Below the pieces are notes generated by a model. That model did no database searches, was not told the DNA's origin, and saw only the letters and a program-made list of their open reading frames with translations. From positions 17,373,623 to 17,437,622 of the forward strand of contig NC_087065.1 in NCBI RefSeq assembly GCF_963678635.1: a stretch of 64,000 bases of DNA. Reading direction: 5' to 3'. Each line of letters starts with the position of its first letter. Position 1 is the first letter of the stretch. This DNA comes from Symsagittifera roscoffensis. Lineage: Eukaryota > Xenacoelomorpha > Acoela > Convolutidae. Shown here piece after piece: positions 46,922 through 59,300 of the stretch. The position numbers and the translations under genes are program-made.

Positions 46922-48940
46922 GTAGCAGGAGGTAGACGATGGCAAATACGAGTTATAAAACCCCGCCGCAATGGAAAGATGAAATGTCTTTTGAAGCATG
47001 GAAGACAGAAGTGGATGGTGCCTCCAAGGCGATCAGAAGCAGAAGCTGGATTCGAGGAGAAAAAGGAAGTTTTTGGCGACAGTGGTTCAACAGACGCTGA
47101 TCGCCAGGTTGTTGTTGATGAAACTGATGATGAAGGCGAAAATACAGCTACAATTGAACCTGGTATCGAAAAAGGACTCCGTATTGATGTACCAGGCGAT
47201 ACAGCAGTTAATTGTGTTCCAAACGACGTTGCTGAGACTATTTCTGAGGATTTATCACGAGAGTGCTTGAAACCTGCCGCTGGTCGACGGATTCGTTTTG
47301 TTTCACGCCAATCTGGGTTTGAAGGAGAAGAAATTGAAGCGATTGTCAAAAGCAGAGGAGGAAAGTCGACAGGTGTTCATAAAGACTGGTGGAATATTGT
47401 TTATGAATCTACCAAAGAAATTAAAGGGAATTTGGATTGCGTTGACGTGTCAAAACTGGAGGATGTAGAAGTCAGTGCTCTGAACGCGACTGCAGATGTC
47501 TATTTTGAAGCGAAAATGGATGAAATGAAGAGTTGGAAGAAAAACGAAGTATTTGAGGAAGTTATCGACGAAGGGCAAGAATATCTGTCCTGCAAGTGGG
47601 TGCTCACTCAGAAGCCAGATAGAAAGAAAGCACGACTCGTAGTTAGGGGTTTTGAAGATCCAGATCTTCATAACGTCATAAAGGATTCTCCGACTTGCTC
47701 CAAAGATACTTTCAGGATAGTAGTATCACTCTGTGCCTCCAAGGCGTGGAAATGTAATTCGATGGATATAAGAACGGCGTTTTTACAAGGAAAACCTCTT
47801 ACCCGTGATGTATATGTTATGCCACCGCCGGAAGTTGGATTATCGGGGAAACTCTGGAAATTACGAAAATGCGTTTACGGGCTTGTTGACGCGGCTCGAC
47901 ACTGGTATGATAAAGTTAAAGACGAAGTATTGGCCACAGGATGCTGTGTTTCAGAGTTTGATCCGTGTTTGTTTTACAAGAAAAATCAAGCGGGTGAAAT
48001 AGTTGGACTGTTAACTACCCATGTTGACGATTTTTTGTGGGCTGGCACCGAACAGTTTGAATATTCTGTGATGAAGTCGCTTGACGTGGTTTTCGACATC
48101 AGATCGACAGAGACAGCTCCATTTCGTTATCTTGGGTTTGACTTATCGCAAACGGAAAGAGGAATTAAACTGGACTTATCCTCGTATGTAGAAGAATTGC
48201 GGGAGATTATTGTGCCAAAACATGATTTTGTGGTCAACAAGTTTGCTAGGCGTGATATGCGTGCTATTCTGGGGAAGTTACAATGGGTCGCATCACAGGT
48301 TCGTCCTGATGTGTCTTTTCAAGTATGTCAATTGCTTGGTTCGTCCAAAGATTGGCAGCGCTCACATTTCTTAGCTGTCAATAAAATTGTGAGAAAATTG
48401 AGGTATTCTGCATCTGATTCATATTTGATGTTCGAGAATCTTGGAAGTGCAGATGAGTGGAAACTGAACGTTTTTACCGATTCTTCTCTTGGAAATTTGC
48501 CTTGTGGTGGCACCCAGTCCGGTTATTTGGTCTTTTTACAGGCGTCTGACAAAAGACCTGCTCTTTTGAGCTGGAAGTCTCAGAAACTGAGACGTGTTGT
48601 CAGGAGCACTTTATGCGGAGAAACAATTTCTTGTGTAAATGCAGTTGATGCTGCATTTCTTTGTCAAAAGATTATTTCTGAGTTAACGGGGGAAAATGTC
48701 AATATTCGAACATATACGGATAATCTTTCTTTAGTGCAAAACGTTTTCTCAACGAAAGTTCAGAAAGACAAGAGACTGAGAGTGGATATAGCGTATTTGC
48801 GTTCTTTGATCAATGATGGAATTCTACACCAGTTAAAATGGGTTCCTACAGACGAGGAATTGGCAGATTGCCTAACAAAGTTATCTCCAAAGTCGTCGGA
48901 AAGTTTGCAACAATTTATGTTGGGCCAGAAAAGTATTTAG
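46919..48940 (+). CDS. copia Pol remnant: reverse transcriptase and RNase H
   Basis: This is one open frame to 48940; real pol sequence begins near 47020, and the upstream codons are not authentic. It contains the acidic linker before RT, KWVLTQKPD and RLVVRGFEDP, DIRTAFLQGKPL, the polymerase motif THVDDFLWAG (usual YVDD) and then RNase H with FTDSSLGN, STLCGETIS, TYTDNLS and ELADCLTK. RT and RNase H catalytic acids are present. Integrase and protease are absent, so the copy cannot move on its own. Confidence 0.85.
   Translation: MVAGGRRWQIRVIKPRRNGKMKCLLKHGRQKWMVPPRRSEAEAGFEEKKEVFGDSGSTDADRQVVVDETDDEGENTATIEPGIEKGLRIDVPGDTAVNCVPNDVAETISEDLSRECLKPAAGRRIRFVSRQSGFEGEEIEAIVKSRGGKSTGVHKDWWNIVYESTKEIKGNLDCVDVSKLEDVEVSALNATADVYFEAKMDEMKSWKKNEVFEEVIDEGQEYLSCKWVLTQKPDRKKARLVVRGFEDPDLHNVIKDSPTCSKDTFRIVVSLCASKAWKCNSMDIRTAFLQGKPLTRDVYVMPPPEVGLSGKLWKLRKCVYGLVDAARHWYDKVKDEVLATGCCVSEFDPCLFYKKNQAGEIVGLLTTHVDDFLWAGTEQFEYSVMKSLDVVFDIRSTETAPFRYLGFDLSQTERGIKLDLSSYVEELREIIVPKHDFVVNKFARRDMRAILGKLQWVASQVRPDVSFQVCQLLGSSKDWQRSHFLAVNKIVRKLRYSASDSYLMFENLGSADEWKLNVFTDSSLGNLPCGGTQSGYLVFLQASDKRPALLSWKSQKLRRVVRSTLCGETISCVNAVDAAFLCQKIISELTGENVNIRTYTDNLSLVQNVFSTKVQKDKRLRVDIAYLRSLINDGILHQLKWVPTDEELADCLTKLSPKSSESLQQFMLGQKSI
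46939..47100 (+). CDS. copia Gag N-terminal stub, fused out of frame to pol DNA
   Basis: The ATG frame begins MANTSYKTPPQWKDEMSFEA then WKTEVD, a typical copia Gag start. After about 27 residues it runs into sequence that belongs to pol in another frame, and it stops at 47100 after 53 codons. The junction near 47020 marks the internal deletion. Confidence 0.6.
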   Translation: MANTSYKTPPQWKDEMSFEAWKTEVDGASKAIRSRSWIRGEKGSFWRQWFNRR

Positions 48941-49182
48941 TTATATCGAGTGACTGCTCATGATAATATTTTTCTTGCCACCAGAAAGTCTCCGTATAGC
49001 ACTTGTTATTCCTTTCTTGAGTTATTTTCATTACTCTCTTTTTGTTCACAGCTGGATAATTCGTTACTGGACAACTATTCCAATATTCAGTAATCCATTC
49101 GCCGATCATTGATGATCCATGCGAACTCAATAAGAAAGTCTGGGGAATATGTGACAGTATGTTAACTCTGTTGTTGTATTTC

Positions 49183-49239
49183 AGTGATATGTGTCCGGTG
49201 GGGTTTTAATTAAAGTTCTACAAACCAGTGTTTTACATG
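49183..49239 (+). repeat. 3' LTR end of the copia element
   Basis: Identical to 46865-46921. The full 3' LTR probably starts between 48941 and 49000, but with the 5' LTR truncated its start cannot be fixed. Confidence 0.75.
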
Positions 49240-49240
49240 C

Positions 49241-49320
49241 AAATAACCGGACTGGGTGCCACCACAAGGCAAATTCTTTAACTTTATCATACCAGTGTCG
49301 AGCCGCGTCAACAATCAGGG
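49241..49320 (-). mobile_element. two inverted copia pol shards after the 3' LTR
   Basis: 49241-49275 is the exact complement of 48494-48528, and 49276-49314 that of 47883-47921. The two source segments are about 570 bp apart in pol but adjacent here. Confidence 0.8.
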
Positions 49321-49329
49321 CTCAAAGAA

Positions 49330-52300
49330 CTCTGCTGCTATATAGAGCAAATTCTACTGCTTTAAACAAATATTTGCTTCTTTCTGCTCCATGAAAACTT
49401 TTATCAATGAAGCGTTTATTACAAAAATGTATCATTTTGACTCCTTTGAGATAAAAAATTCATTTACTATTTTAAAAAGAATTCTGAGGAAAAAATCGAT
49501 AAATTCTGTCATATAATTGAAACTCTTTTCTATCTGCTGCGCCATAAAACATTCTGTTCTATAAGTCGAATTCTGCCGTTAGCAGCAGAATCCTTTGCGT
49601 CCTGGTTGCAAAAAAAAATCAAAAATTTTTCTTTTTGGGCTAATTTTGACATGGTTGAAGAGTTTGGTAATAAAAAGCAACGATAGAACAATTCTGTTCT
49701 GGCGTGATTAATGCAACTACAATAAGATGCGTGGATTGAAAACAACGAAAATTCACAAATTTTGAGCAAAATGCATTTTTTACCTCAACCGTTTCACCGG
49801 AGTAAATTTTATTCATCGCAGCAACCGTTCGTCTCTTTGTAACATACAAATTGAAGTTTTGTTTCAAAATGCGCATAATTTACGAAATAAACTTAGAATC
49901 TAAAATACTGTCATCGAATCTTAACATGAGAAAAATTTGAATATACTGTTTTGCAAGAGTTTTTTTAACATCAATCAATTACTATAAACTTACTAGCAAC
50001 AATTTTTTTCCAGTTCCAGCTAACTTGGCTGCACAGCATTAAATTACGCTAGGACAAGCGATGAAACCTTTTATAAATTACACGATGAAAAAAAATCCAA
50101 AAAGCAAAATTTTCTGAGAAAGAAGTTAATAAACACAAAACTTCCCTTATATTTACGAGGCAGAAAAAATAGCGTATAAGAATAAAGTTCAACTTAATAT
50201 ATAGAATCGAAACTTAAATTGAAAATACTAAACTGTCCATTTATTGGCTCAACAAATGCGCAGAACAAGCTCGAATAAGAAGATTAAAAATGATATTTCT
50301 AAAAAATTTCGAAATATTTAAGCAATGCATAACCATAGAAATAAAATACGTTTTTCGGACAAAAATAGCGCAAATCAACTTAGGATGACATTTCAGGAAA
50401 ACGATAAATTCTTCCAAAAAATTTGAGCAGTATTATCAAAAATTTTATATTAATAGCACTAGCTACTTGGTTAATCTCAGACACATTAAATAAAATGGCT
50501 ACTTTCCCATACAATTTAAACAAAAATGCAAAAAAAAAACAATAAACTGTAGACGACAAACTTGATACACAGAAACTATACAAAAAAACTAGGAAAAAAA
50601 CTGACGAACACTATTAACTGCACAAGAAAGAACAAGATAAATACATCCGATCAGAAACAAACTAGTAAAATACTAAGTCAAAATTTTCCAAAAAATCTGA
50701 CGAGGGTCAGTTCGGTTGGCTTTTTTATTTAAAAATTTTTCTAAAGGTTCAACCATTATTATATGAAGTCAACAAAATTACCGAAAAAACTTCGCTCATC
50801 TCGGAAGATTCGCTCATCTCAGCGAAGAATGTGACCACAGCGCGTCCAACCAATTCGGCCAAAGACAATTCAGCCGATTTGAAATTCAGACAATTCAGCC
50901 AAAAGTATGCAGACAGTTCAGCCAATAATAGTGACCGCGGCAGTCGCGCCAACGTTTTGCGAGCTTGCCTACAGAGGGTAGGACTCTATACGAAATTTAG
51001 AGCCGGTTATCCCCGCAAAGCGGCGAAGCGCGCCCACCGGCGACCTTAAACCGTGAAATAGCTCCAATTCTAATTTTTTTCTTTCGAATCTAGTGTTCTG
51101 TAAAACTGGCTGAAATGTCTCAGGCTGGATTGTCTGTATATATTTGGCTGAATTGTCTGAATTCCAACCTTTAATGCAGTCCAGTCAAACTCTCTGCTCG
51201 ATAAAATAACCTGACCGAGGTTCCTCGGTACTGTAACATTCGTCTACTACAGTCACACATGAGGCTTAAGAAAAATAGGCCCTATAACTATTGGCTCAGG
51301 AGTCAGGGACACTATCTCTTGTGTTTTTCCGCCTCAAATCAGTCGGAGCCAATTCGGTTCGCTTGTGACATGAGACTACGACCCGTTACAGCTTAAAGGC
51401 TACTACTAAAATATCCCCCCACTCTAGAATTAGAAACGTCCCCATACTTAGGTCTCTAGATACCCAAAATACATGAACGCCGTTAAAAACCGGGTCGGAA
51501 CAATCCGTTAAGTTGCTTTTTTATTAGACAGTGGAACTTTGATCCATTTCAGATGGATCAACCTAAAACTCGCCTTACCTCAACATAACAATCATAAAAC
51601 ACACTCTAGAAATTTAAATTAAGGACTCACATGTTGATGCGCTCAAGCACAGGAAGTAATTAAATGGGTGAGCAACTCTAGAATTAACTAAAGTAACTAG
51701 ATAAGTTCAATGTTTATCAGTTTGAATGGTAAGGGTAAGTTTGAACTCAAGAACGAAGTTTTATGTGGACCATTGGGACACTCAAGCTGTCCACCTTTCC
51801 GTCGAAGGTTCACTCTGGTTCAGTTCGAATAATTACTCTCTCGGGAATACTCTGTCTTCTATTTCAGATAGGACAGCTCTACTCTTGTTCACTATGATGG
51901 AAATTGCGAATAGCAATTTCCCACTCGTTTTTATCTGACAACTTTCCCGCAATTGTTCTAAAATTGTTCTCTTTTCTTTTTCTGATTTTCAGTTATCGCG
52001 AGAAAATTGTGCATGACATGTTCCATTCGAAATTTTGAAAAATTAAATTTCACTCCAAAATCAAGTGTTTTCTGCTCTTCTCAAGGTCAAACTTCCAAAT
52101 ATGACCGACTGGCACATACTCCCCGGACTCGAGATCGATGTCCTCATCGCGTGCTGTCTTCTGCCAGTGAGTCCCAGAAAACCGAGTGTTGCTCAAGATA
52201 CAGTGCCAGTGGTCATTTACAGAAGTTTGCAGCAGACTTAAGCTTATCTACACCCCAAAATTCACAGCCATGTAAAATTTTCACACTATTGCTAAACAGC

Positions 52301-52545
52301 AATCAAAATCTGCATTTACCTGCACCTTTGAATTTTCGCTTTTCAAGCCAATCATTTAAAAATCTCTTTTGTCCTATTCAATCAGGAAATTGTCATGCAG
52401 CATTTTGATTTATATAATAAATATAGTATATTAGTAACAATATTTGCTTTGTTAAAATTTCTTTTTCGTGAATCCAAGTTTCACTCGGATTCACACTCAA
52501 GCCCCCTTTCCCTCTCAAGACTCAAGATCCATCCGATTTGCCCAT
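49330..52545. other. region between copia and giant element; no gene recognised
   Basis: It must contain the 3' LTR and border of the giant element, but neither can be placed without the 5' LTR. Around 50850-50935, ACAATTCAGCC-type motifs repeat; they recur inverted at 51100-51165 (TTGGCTGAATTGTCTGAATT). A GC-rich patch at 50930-51050 stands out. No coding frame is supported. Confidence 0.4.
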
Positions 52546-53322
52546 TCATCTCGTACTCTTCGCCTTGGAGGTACTGCATCCTGAAGTGCTAGATGCGGCA
52601 AACTGTCTCAACAGTTCCTCTTCATCATCGGAACTAATCACAATCTCCTCCCAAGCCTTCAGCTGTTCATAGGATCGCATCCATTCTCTCTGCTCCTGCA
52701 ATCTCTTTGCTTGGTTGGGTAGTGCCTTCACCCTAGCTTCTCGGTTCAAGCAAAAGGAGTTGTGCAGGCTCAAGCTCACGTTCTTCGCCAGGTCTTCCTC
52801 TAGTATCGACTCCCTCGCCTTGGTATTGTCTCTAGACATCTTACCCACTCTCTTCCATCCCGTCGTGATCGCATTACGATGGGTTAGCAGGGGTCTCTTG
52901 AAAGCTTCCGGCCCAATCTCGGCCTGGAACTGTCGATACTCCTTTTGATGTTTTCTCATGTGATCTTTCGTTGCCCTGTACAACCAAGACGTCAGTGTCG
53001 CCCGAAACCATGGAAAGTACCTCAAGCGACTCCATACGTGCCTGACTTCCGTCGGTATGGCGAATACTTTGCACGCAGTCTCAAACAACTCGAGTCTCCT
53101 GCTGTAGTCTATCGCGTATATTGACTCAGCCGTTGGCGTCGTCGCCTCCCGATATTCTCTTCTATCCATCTCAGAGCTAACATCGTACTCACTACTAAGA
53201 GCGTCACCTTCTGCCGGTGATCCGGTAGTCCGATCGACCGAATCTCTTCCACATCCCACACCAGGCAAAGGTTCTTGTGATCTGGATACCACACCGTTTG
53301 TGCCAAGCAGTGGCATGGGCAT
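52546..53322 (-). CDS. giant-element ORF3, 258 aa, function unknown
   Basis: It starts ATG at 53322 inside the end of the giant ORF (214-nt overlap, different frame), so it could be reached by re-initiation, frameshifting or a separate mRNA. The N-terminal third is low-complexity. Residues ~80-225 are predicted helical and basic (RYFPWFRATLTSWLYRATKD, REARVKALPNQAKRLQEQRE). The C-terminus has EEIVISSDDEEELL, which fits a SUMO-interacting motif (hydrophobic core followed by acidic/Ser residues). No known domain recognised. Three CTCAAG hexamers lie within 50 bases after the stop. Confidence 0.6.
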   Translation of the reverse strand: MPMPLLGTNGVVSRSQEPLPGVGCGRDSVDRTTGSPAEGDALSSEYDVSSEMDRREYREATTPTAESIYAIDYSRRLELFETACKVFAIPTEVRHVWSRLRYFPWFRATLTSWLYRATKDHMRKHQKEYRQFQAEIGPEAFKRPLLTHRNAITTGWKRVGKMSRDNTKARESILEEDLAKNVSLSLHNSFCLNREARVKALPNQAKRLQEQREWMRSYEQLKAWEEIVISSDDEEELLRQFAASSTSGCSTSKAKSTR

Positions 53323-56300
53323 TCCCCATGAGAGATCTCAATGCTCCTGAGATTACGCTCCCCTGAGGCTTCCAAGAGAGGCTCAAGCTCCATCATTTTC
53401 TCGTGCATCGTGTCTTTGTCTTCCAGGTTCGGAGTACTTCCCACAGGTTTCCCGATCACGTTTTGTCTCTCGTGATCGCTCGTGTTTTCTCTTTCCAACT
53501 TCAGAAGATCTTCTCCCCAGATTTCGCTTAAGTCATCTCTCAATTCTTTTGGTACTGTCCCTTTGATTTTTCTCAACAACTTGTGCGAGTGATGCGACAT
53601 CCGAGCCAACCTCACACACTTGGGCACTGAGAAGGCCTTGTCCACCAGTATTCTCTGGCTGGACACTTCCACCATCGCCATGTGTAGCGGGTAGTGACTT
53701 CCGCACAAGTTGGCCATCATTGACCCTATCAGCGATTTCGCGTTCAATGGCAAGCCATAAGCTTCGCTCAGGGGAAATCCCATTTCCGCCTCAAGACCAA
53801 CTTTCCAGCTCCGGATGTGTTTTTGAGTCACCTGCAACACCCCGGGCCATGATTCCACGCTCAACGCCGTCACTAAATGATGTTCAGATTCCAGTCTCTC
53901 CAGTGCCTGCAGACCACACATTCTCGAGAAGAATCCGAGAGCTGTCGCTATATTCACCGTGGTTCTCGCGTAACATTCCGCTGTTATTTGCACTTCACTT
54001 TTCTCCCTTTCTGTGATGTCTTCGAACCAAGTGACCAGGTCTTCTTTTTGAAACGACAGTATTCTAACGCATGACCGTCCATCGCAGATGCGCTCTCCTT
54101 TCCCACACGTCGAATCCAGACAGCTACCCGGCTCCAATTTCTTTGCTGACCCGGGGTCGCTCGTCCTTTCGCTTGGCTCTTGCATCTGGGGTGTGATTAG
54201 CTTATGTAGCACACTCAACTTCGCCAGATCTTCATCTTCCGTTGGTGCTAACCTCACTCGCTCGGTGGTTTCCTCGATTAGACCCGCATGGGGATGTGGA
54301 CACCAGGAGGGTCTTAGTAGCTTCCATATCACTCCCAAGTTCGTGGTTAACAAGCCATTTCCACCGCCCATGTTCACTTCAACTCTCTTGTTTGAGCGCG
54401 GTATGCTTATCACCTCTGGTGTTTTCTCAAGAATCAGGCCCAGGCTCGGCCCCTCTTTCTCCACCGCGTCTATCTCCATTATTCTTTCTGTCCAAAACTT
54501 CAGTAGCTCCGCTACCTCATGGTTTCTGTGGGCTCCTCCAGCTTCCGAGTCTAAGAAGGGATTGTAGGCTATTCCCATCACTCCAGACACATATTGGTAT
54601 TCCCCCTTCTCACTGAGTCTCGAGTACTGTTCTGACGAGGCCAGGTTACGGTGAACATCATGTTCTTCCTCGAACTTCTTATTAGAGAACCTCCGTACCT
54701 CGTCCAGCTTTCGATGGTTCTCTAAGGATAGTCTGGAACCATCTTCTTTCTCTATTCCTGTACTCTGATATACGTTCAAGATGATCGTTGAGACTCTTCT
54801 CTCCATGGTTTTACTTCCACTTGCTCTCTGGTGGCATGCCAGGATGGTGCTATCAGACATCATTGACATTGTCCATCTCAAAAAACATGTGGCATCTTTT
54901 CTCCTAGCCAGGCTCAAGCCTGAATTGTCCCTGGCCACGTGTTGCATCAGTGCCTGATACACCTCTAGCTTCTTGCTTCCCAACTTCAGCCTGTCATACG
55001 AGGTCAATGTCTCCAACTCTATTCCCACCAGACTCCAGGTGAACATTAATTGTCCCGCAGTTCTAACGAAGGGATTCGCCATTAGTGGCGGTGCTGATGA
55101 GGATGTTCTCATCGCCTCTTCAAAATGATCCTTCAACAAACTCTGCCAGGACCTCTTCAGATGACTTGCCATCTCTATCTTATTAACCTCGGCTTTTTGC
55201 TGGGTGGCCCAATTGCGTCGCCTGCGAGCTATTCCACTGTCCAACTTCTTCAAGCAGTCCTCATTTTCCTTCAATGTTTCGAGGGCCACCCACCAGGTCC
55301 GGGAAGTGTTCCTCGTCTTGTTCCTCTCCAATGGATCACTCGTCACTTGTTTGCCCATGTCCTGATGTGCCTTCGAGATCCATTCTTTGCCGATCTCCAC
55401 TTCCCCTACCTGTCCGTTCGTTGAACCTCTCTTCACGTTTACCTTCTGAGGCTTGAAGTCTTCTTCTGACGTAGAACTGGTGGAAACCTCTATTTCCTTT
55501 TCTACTTCAAGTGGTTTCCTGAGCTCCGAGCTGTTCTTGTATGCCGCCGTCTTGCATCGGGCCAAAACGATGGGCGCCGTCTCTCTCAAGTTTCCTTCCG
55601 AAACAGCATCCACTGAAGGACTACCCCATCCTTCCACTTCTCTCTTCCTCTTGCGAGTCTTCACATCTCTGCTCGAGGGTGTTGTGGCTATCATCATTGA
55701 TTCGACCTCTCCATCCACTCCTTCCAACTCTTGCCTCCCCCCTGCTCGAGCCTTAAGGATATTAGTACTTTTAATCATATTACTAGTCCCAACCTTATCC
55801 CTTTTTATATCATCAACCATTTTATCCACAGTTTTTTGTTTCAGAGTAGAGCTGTCCTCACATTTCTCTTTTCTAGTCTTCGATCGTGCGTTCCTCAGCT
55901 CCACTAGCTTGTTCAGCAGCTCTTTTCTTGCTTTCTCATCCAGGCCTGTTCCTATCAGGAGCGGTTCCCCGAATCTCACTACTGCGTCCCACAGTTCCTT
56001 CTTGAACTTGTCCAGCGTCGTCTCGCTGCCCACTTCTCGATTGAATTCCTCCAGGAACTCCTGCCAAGCGTCATCCTCGAGAGATCCCAAGAATATGTCC
56101 CTGTTCCCTTCGAACGTGTTCTTCTCCCTTTCCTCCGAGCTCAAGAGTAACATCCCCATATTGAAGGTCTCACCTGCCAATGGCAACTCTAGGTTCTTCC
56201 GCGGAGACGGAATCAGGGGTGGTGTGGCAGTATCTGCCCAATTCTCCTCGCTCAAATCTTTCAACAGCTCTTGAGTGGTGAGCTCCTCCCCTGATGGCCC

Positions 56301-59300
56301 TGGTTCAGGCGTATTCCCCACTTCCATGTCTTCACCAGCTTCACTGAGAGTTTCATCCATACTCTCTTCTTCTGACTCATGTCTCCTTCTCTCGAGAATT
56401 TTCTTAAATCGGTCCTCGACGGGTCCGCTCCTCTTGTCTCCAGGTGTGTCCACGGACAGTGGTGATGGTGTCGCAGGATCCAGCTTTTTGTATTCCGTCA
56501 GTGCTACGTGCAGTTGACCTGCTGCATCTAGTTCTGTTCCTTCCTGTCTTATTTCCACCTGTTCCAAGCCATAGGGCGCCTTATATTTTCTCGTGGCAAA
56601 TTTCATGTCGTCCACCAGTGCGACGTGCCCCTCCATCACGATCATCCTGCCATCATCCCATATGGGCAACATGTTCTCAAGTCCCTCCTTCTCAAGAGTT
56701 CTCAAGACCTTCCTCACCTCATACCCTGGGGGCTGCGAACCTCTACTCTTTTTCGCTTGCGTCGTCCACGAGTTTACCTTCATCTCGCTGGTATGGAAGT
56801 AGACCGCCGCCGTGTAGCCAATGAACAGGGGGTCCCAGCCATCAGTGAAATCCTTCTGCATTTCCTCCGCCGTCATCCTCGCCATTATGGAGGGAACTAC
56901 CAAGGGACTATTCATTCCTAAGGTCATCCTCCTGACTATTGGGAACTCAGGCATGGTGGCCGGGAGGATTTCTTTCTCCATTATGGTCTCCAGCTCCCTC
57001 TTCACCAGTGCGAAGCACTCCTTCCAGGCAGGAATTCTCAAGATTTCTCGTCCGTCCGCCGTCAATGGGTTCAAGTTCCAGAATTTGGGATACATTTCAA
57101 TGGGACCCTCTCGCTTGCCTCCCATTCTACATTGCATTTGACCCCTGAAGTTGCACACTATCAGCTCGGCATCTTTCACCTTTCCAAAGAGTACCGTGTT
57201 GCTCATTCGCGCCCTGAGCACCTCCTGCTGACACCAATTCAGCGCTGTACCATCCAGTACGCTGATGAGACTCAAGTGCGTCACCGAGTGACGATACGTT
57301 ATCACCAGGGGATCTGGAAACGCGTACGTCACTGCTGGACCATAGATGCAGGTCATCACCTCCTCCAGACCTCGGATTATCCCCATTGGGTCCGACCTCA
57401 TTGCCAGGCACAGGTCCGTCAACAGAGGCATCCCTCTGTTCGCCTTCTCCCATTCTTCTCTCGAGGTTGGGTTCTCATCTTCACCCGTCATGTATCGATT
57501 CTGCATCATGAGGTATTGCACCAGCAGTGTCTTCAACCCTGCGGCACACTTGTAGGAGCTGGTTTCAATACTCGTGTGGACTCTCCCCATAGACAGAGGT
57601 TCTCCATATTCCATTAACCGATGAAACGACACCAATTCCCCATGGGTCAAGAGTACTAGCGCCAGATACCCATCAACTCGAAGTGTCTCCACTCCTCGAC
57701 TAAACATGTATGCTGGGCCCATGTTGAACAAGTACCTGGGGTAGACCAAATACAGGGCCAAGAGCAGGCTGATGGGCATGCCCAGTATCTCCTGCACGAA
57801 GGCTCCAAAGATAGTCGCCGTGGTACCGAATACTCCTGCCAAGAATTCCTTCTCCCAGCAAGGACTCAAGAACTTGAGAATCTCGTAATCCCTCCGAGTC
57901 TTCAATTCGCCTTTGGCGTGCTCTCTCCAGAACCCTGCGATTGTCACTTCATTGGCGGCCGAGACAAATCTAGCCACCGTCATGTCTCTTACCTCGGCCA
58001 GCTCCAGTTGCTTCTCTAGGAAACTCCAGATTTGTTTCACGAGGAGTGGTGCTTCTTCCCTCGTTTTATTCGTGACGTTCTCCAGCCTTGGTGTCAGGAA
58101 TGGCCACCAGCCATTCTCTTGAGTCAAGCGATATTTCATCGATTCTAACTGTTTCTCCGTCTCGACCACATTTCTCCTCTCGTTGCTGGGACCTCTAGAC
58201 TTGCTGGTGGAATTTGCGACTTTCACCTCCATAAACCGGAACCACAGGCTGGCCGTCAACTGGTTTATCGCCGTGTGATCGTCCCCGATGACTGGGCTGA
58301 ACTTGAGTTGTCTAGCAAAGTTCGATATCTCTAGCAAGAGTACCTCATCCAACACAATCAAGACGTCGGCTAGTCCGTAAAAGCCCCTCAGCGCATGAGA
58401 TATGTCAGCCCATGCCGCTGGTAATTCTGATTTGTAAAGTCTCAAGTTCACTGGCTCCAGCTCTCGATTGGGGGCTGCCATCAGAATCCGCCATTCACTC
58501 CCTTCTGCTATCAAGATCAAGACCGCGTACACGAATTGTAGGGCGGGTGGCATGCTTGCGTATCCTGGGGATGTGGTAAACACCACCTTTGTCTTGGACC
58601 CAAATCTTGAGGCTACGTTCTCTTGTACCTCATTCATCGCCGCAAATAACGCCTGAATGGCCTCCCATATCTTCCTTGATGTCGGAACCTCCTTGCCCTT
58701 CAGTTGCTCAAGAAGTCCCATCGCATGCAGGTGGTCATTCATTCCTGCAAACAATAGCAGCTCAGGTTCACAGGGCATCTCCGACTTTATTGCCACCACT
58801 AGGGTCAACATCTGGTTCAATTCGGCTCCTGGCAAAGAGTATACCAGAGTCTCCGGCCAGAACAACTTGGGAGACGTTCCTTCGAAGTCCGATCCCGCCA
58901 CAATGACTACTCTTGCAGCAGCTGGATCTGCTCTATCATAAACTGCCAGAGTCTTGGCCAATTGGGTGCCGCCACAGGGCTTCCCGTACCTGGGATCCTC
59001 TGCCAACTTGGGACCTTCGTAAGCAGCGTCAGGCAACTCCATTCCCCCCGGATTGAGTAGCTTGTCTACCACTTTTAATTGCGCCGGGGTTGCCAACTTG
59101 ATCCTGGCGATGCCAGTTCGGTGCTTGGGAGGTTCTACTATAAGTCCGGGACTCCCTAGCAGCTTGAGAGGCCTATAGTTAATGGGTCCCATGATCGCTT
59201 TTGTGGGAATTCCAGTCAGGTCTGTAGTCTCCATTAACTTCGCTCTCGAGAAATGCGCCTCGTGTGCTTTCAACCAGTCTACGCAATGATGTCTATTCAA

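Larger units (their letters stand above)
46865..49239 (+). mobile_element. internally deleted Ty1/copia retrotransposon
   Basis: Identical 57-bp direct repeats at 46865-46921 and 49183-49239 mark the 3' end of each LTR. Just inside the first, TGGTAGCAGGAGG (from 46920) fits a primer-binding site. The 5' LTR is truncated at 46865 by the rearranged fragments on its left. Gag is reduced to an N-terminal stub, protease and integrase are missing, and RT plus RNase H remain open. The identical LTR ends suggest a fairly recent copy. Confidence 0.85.
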
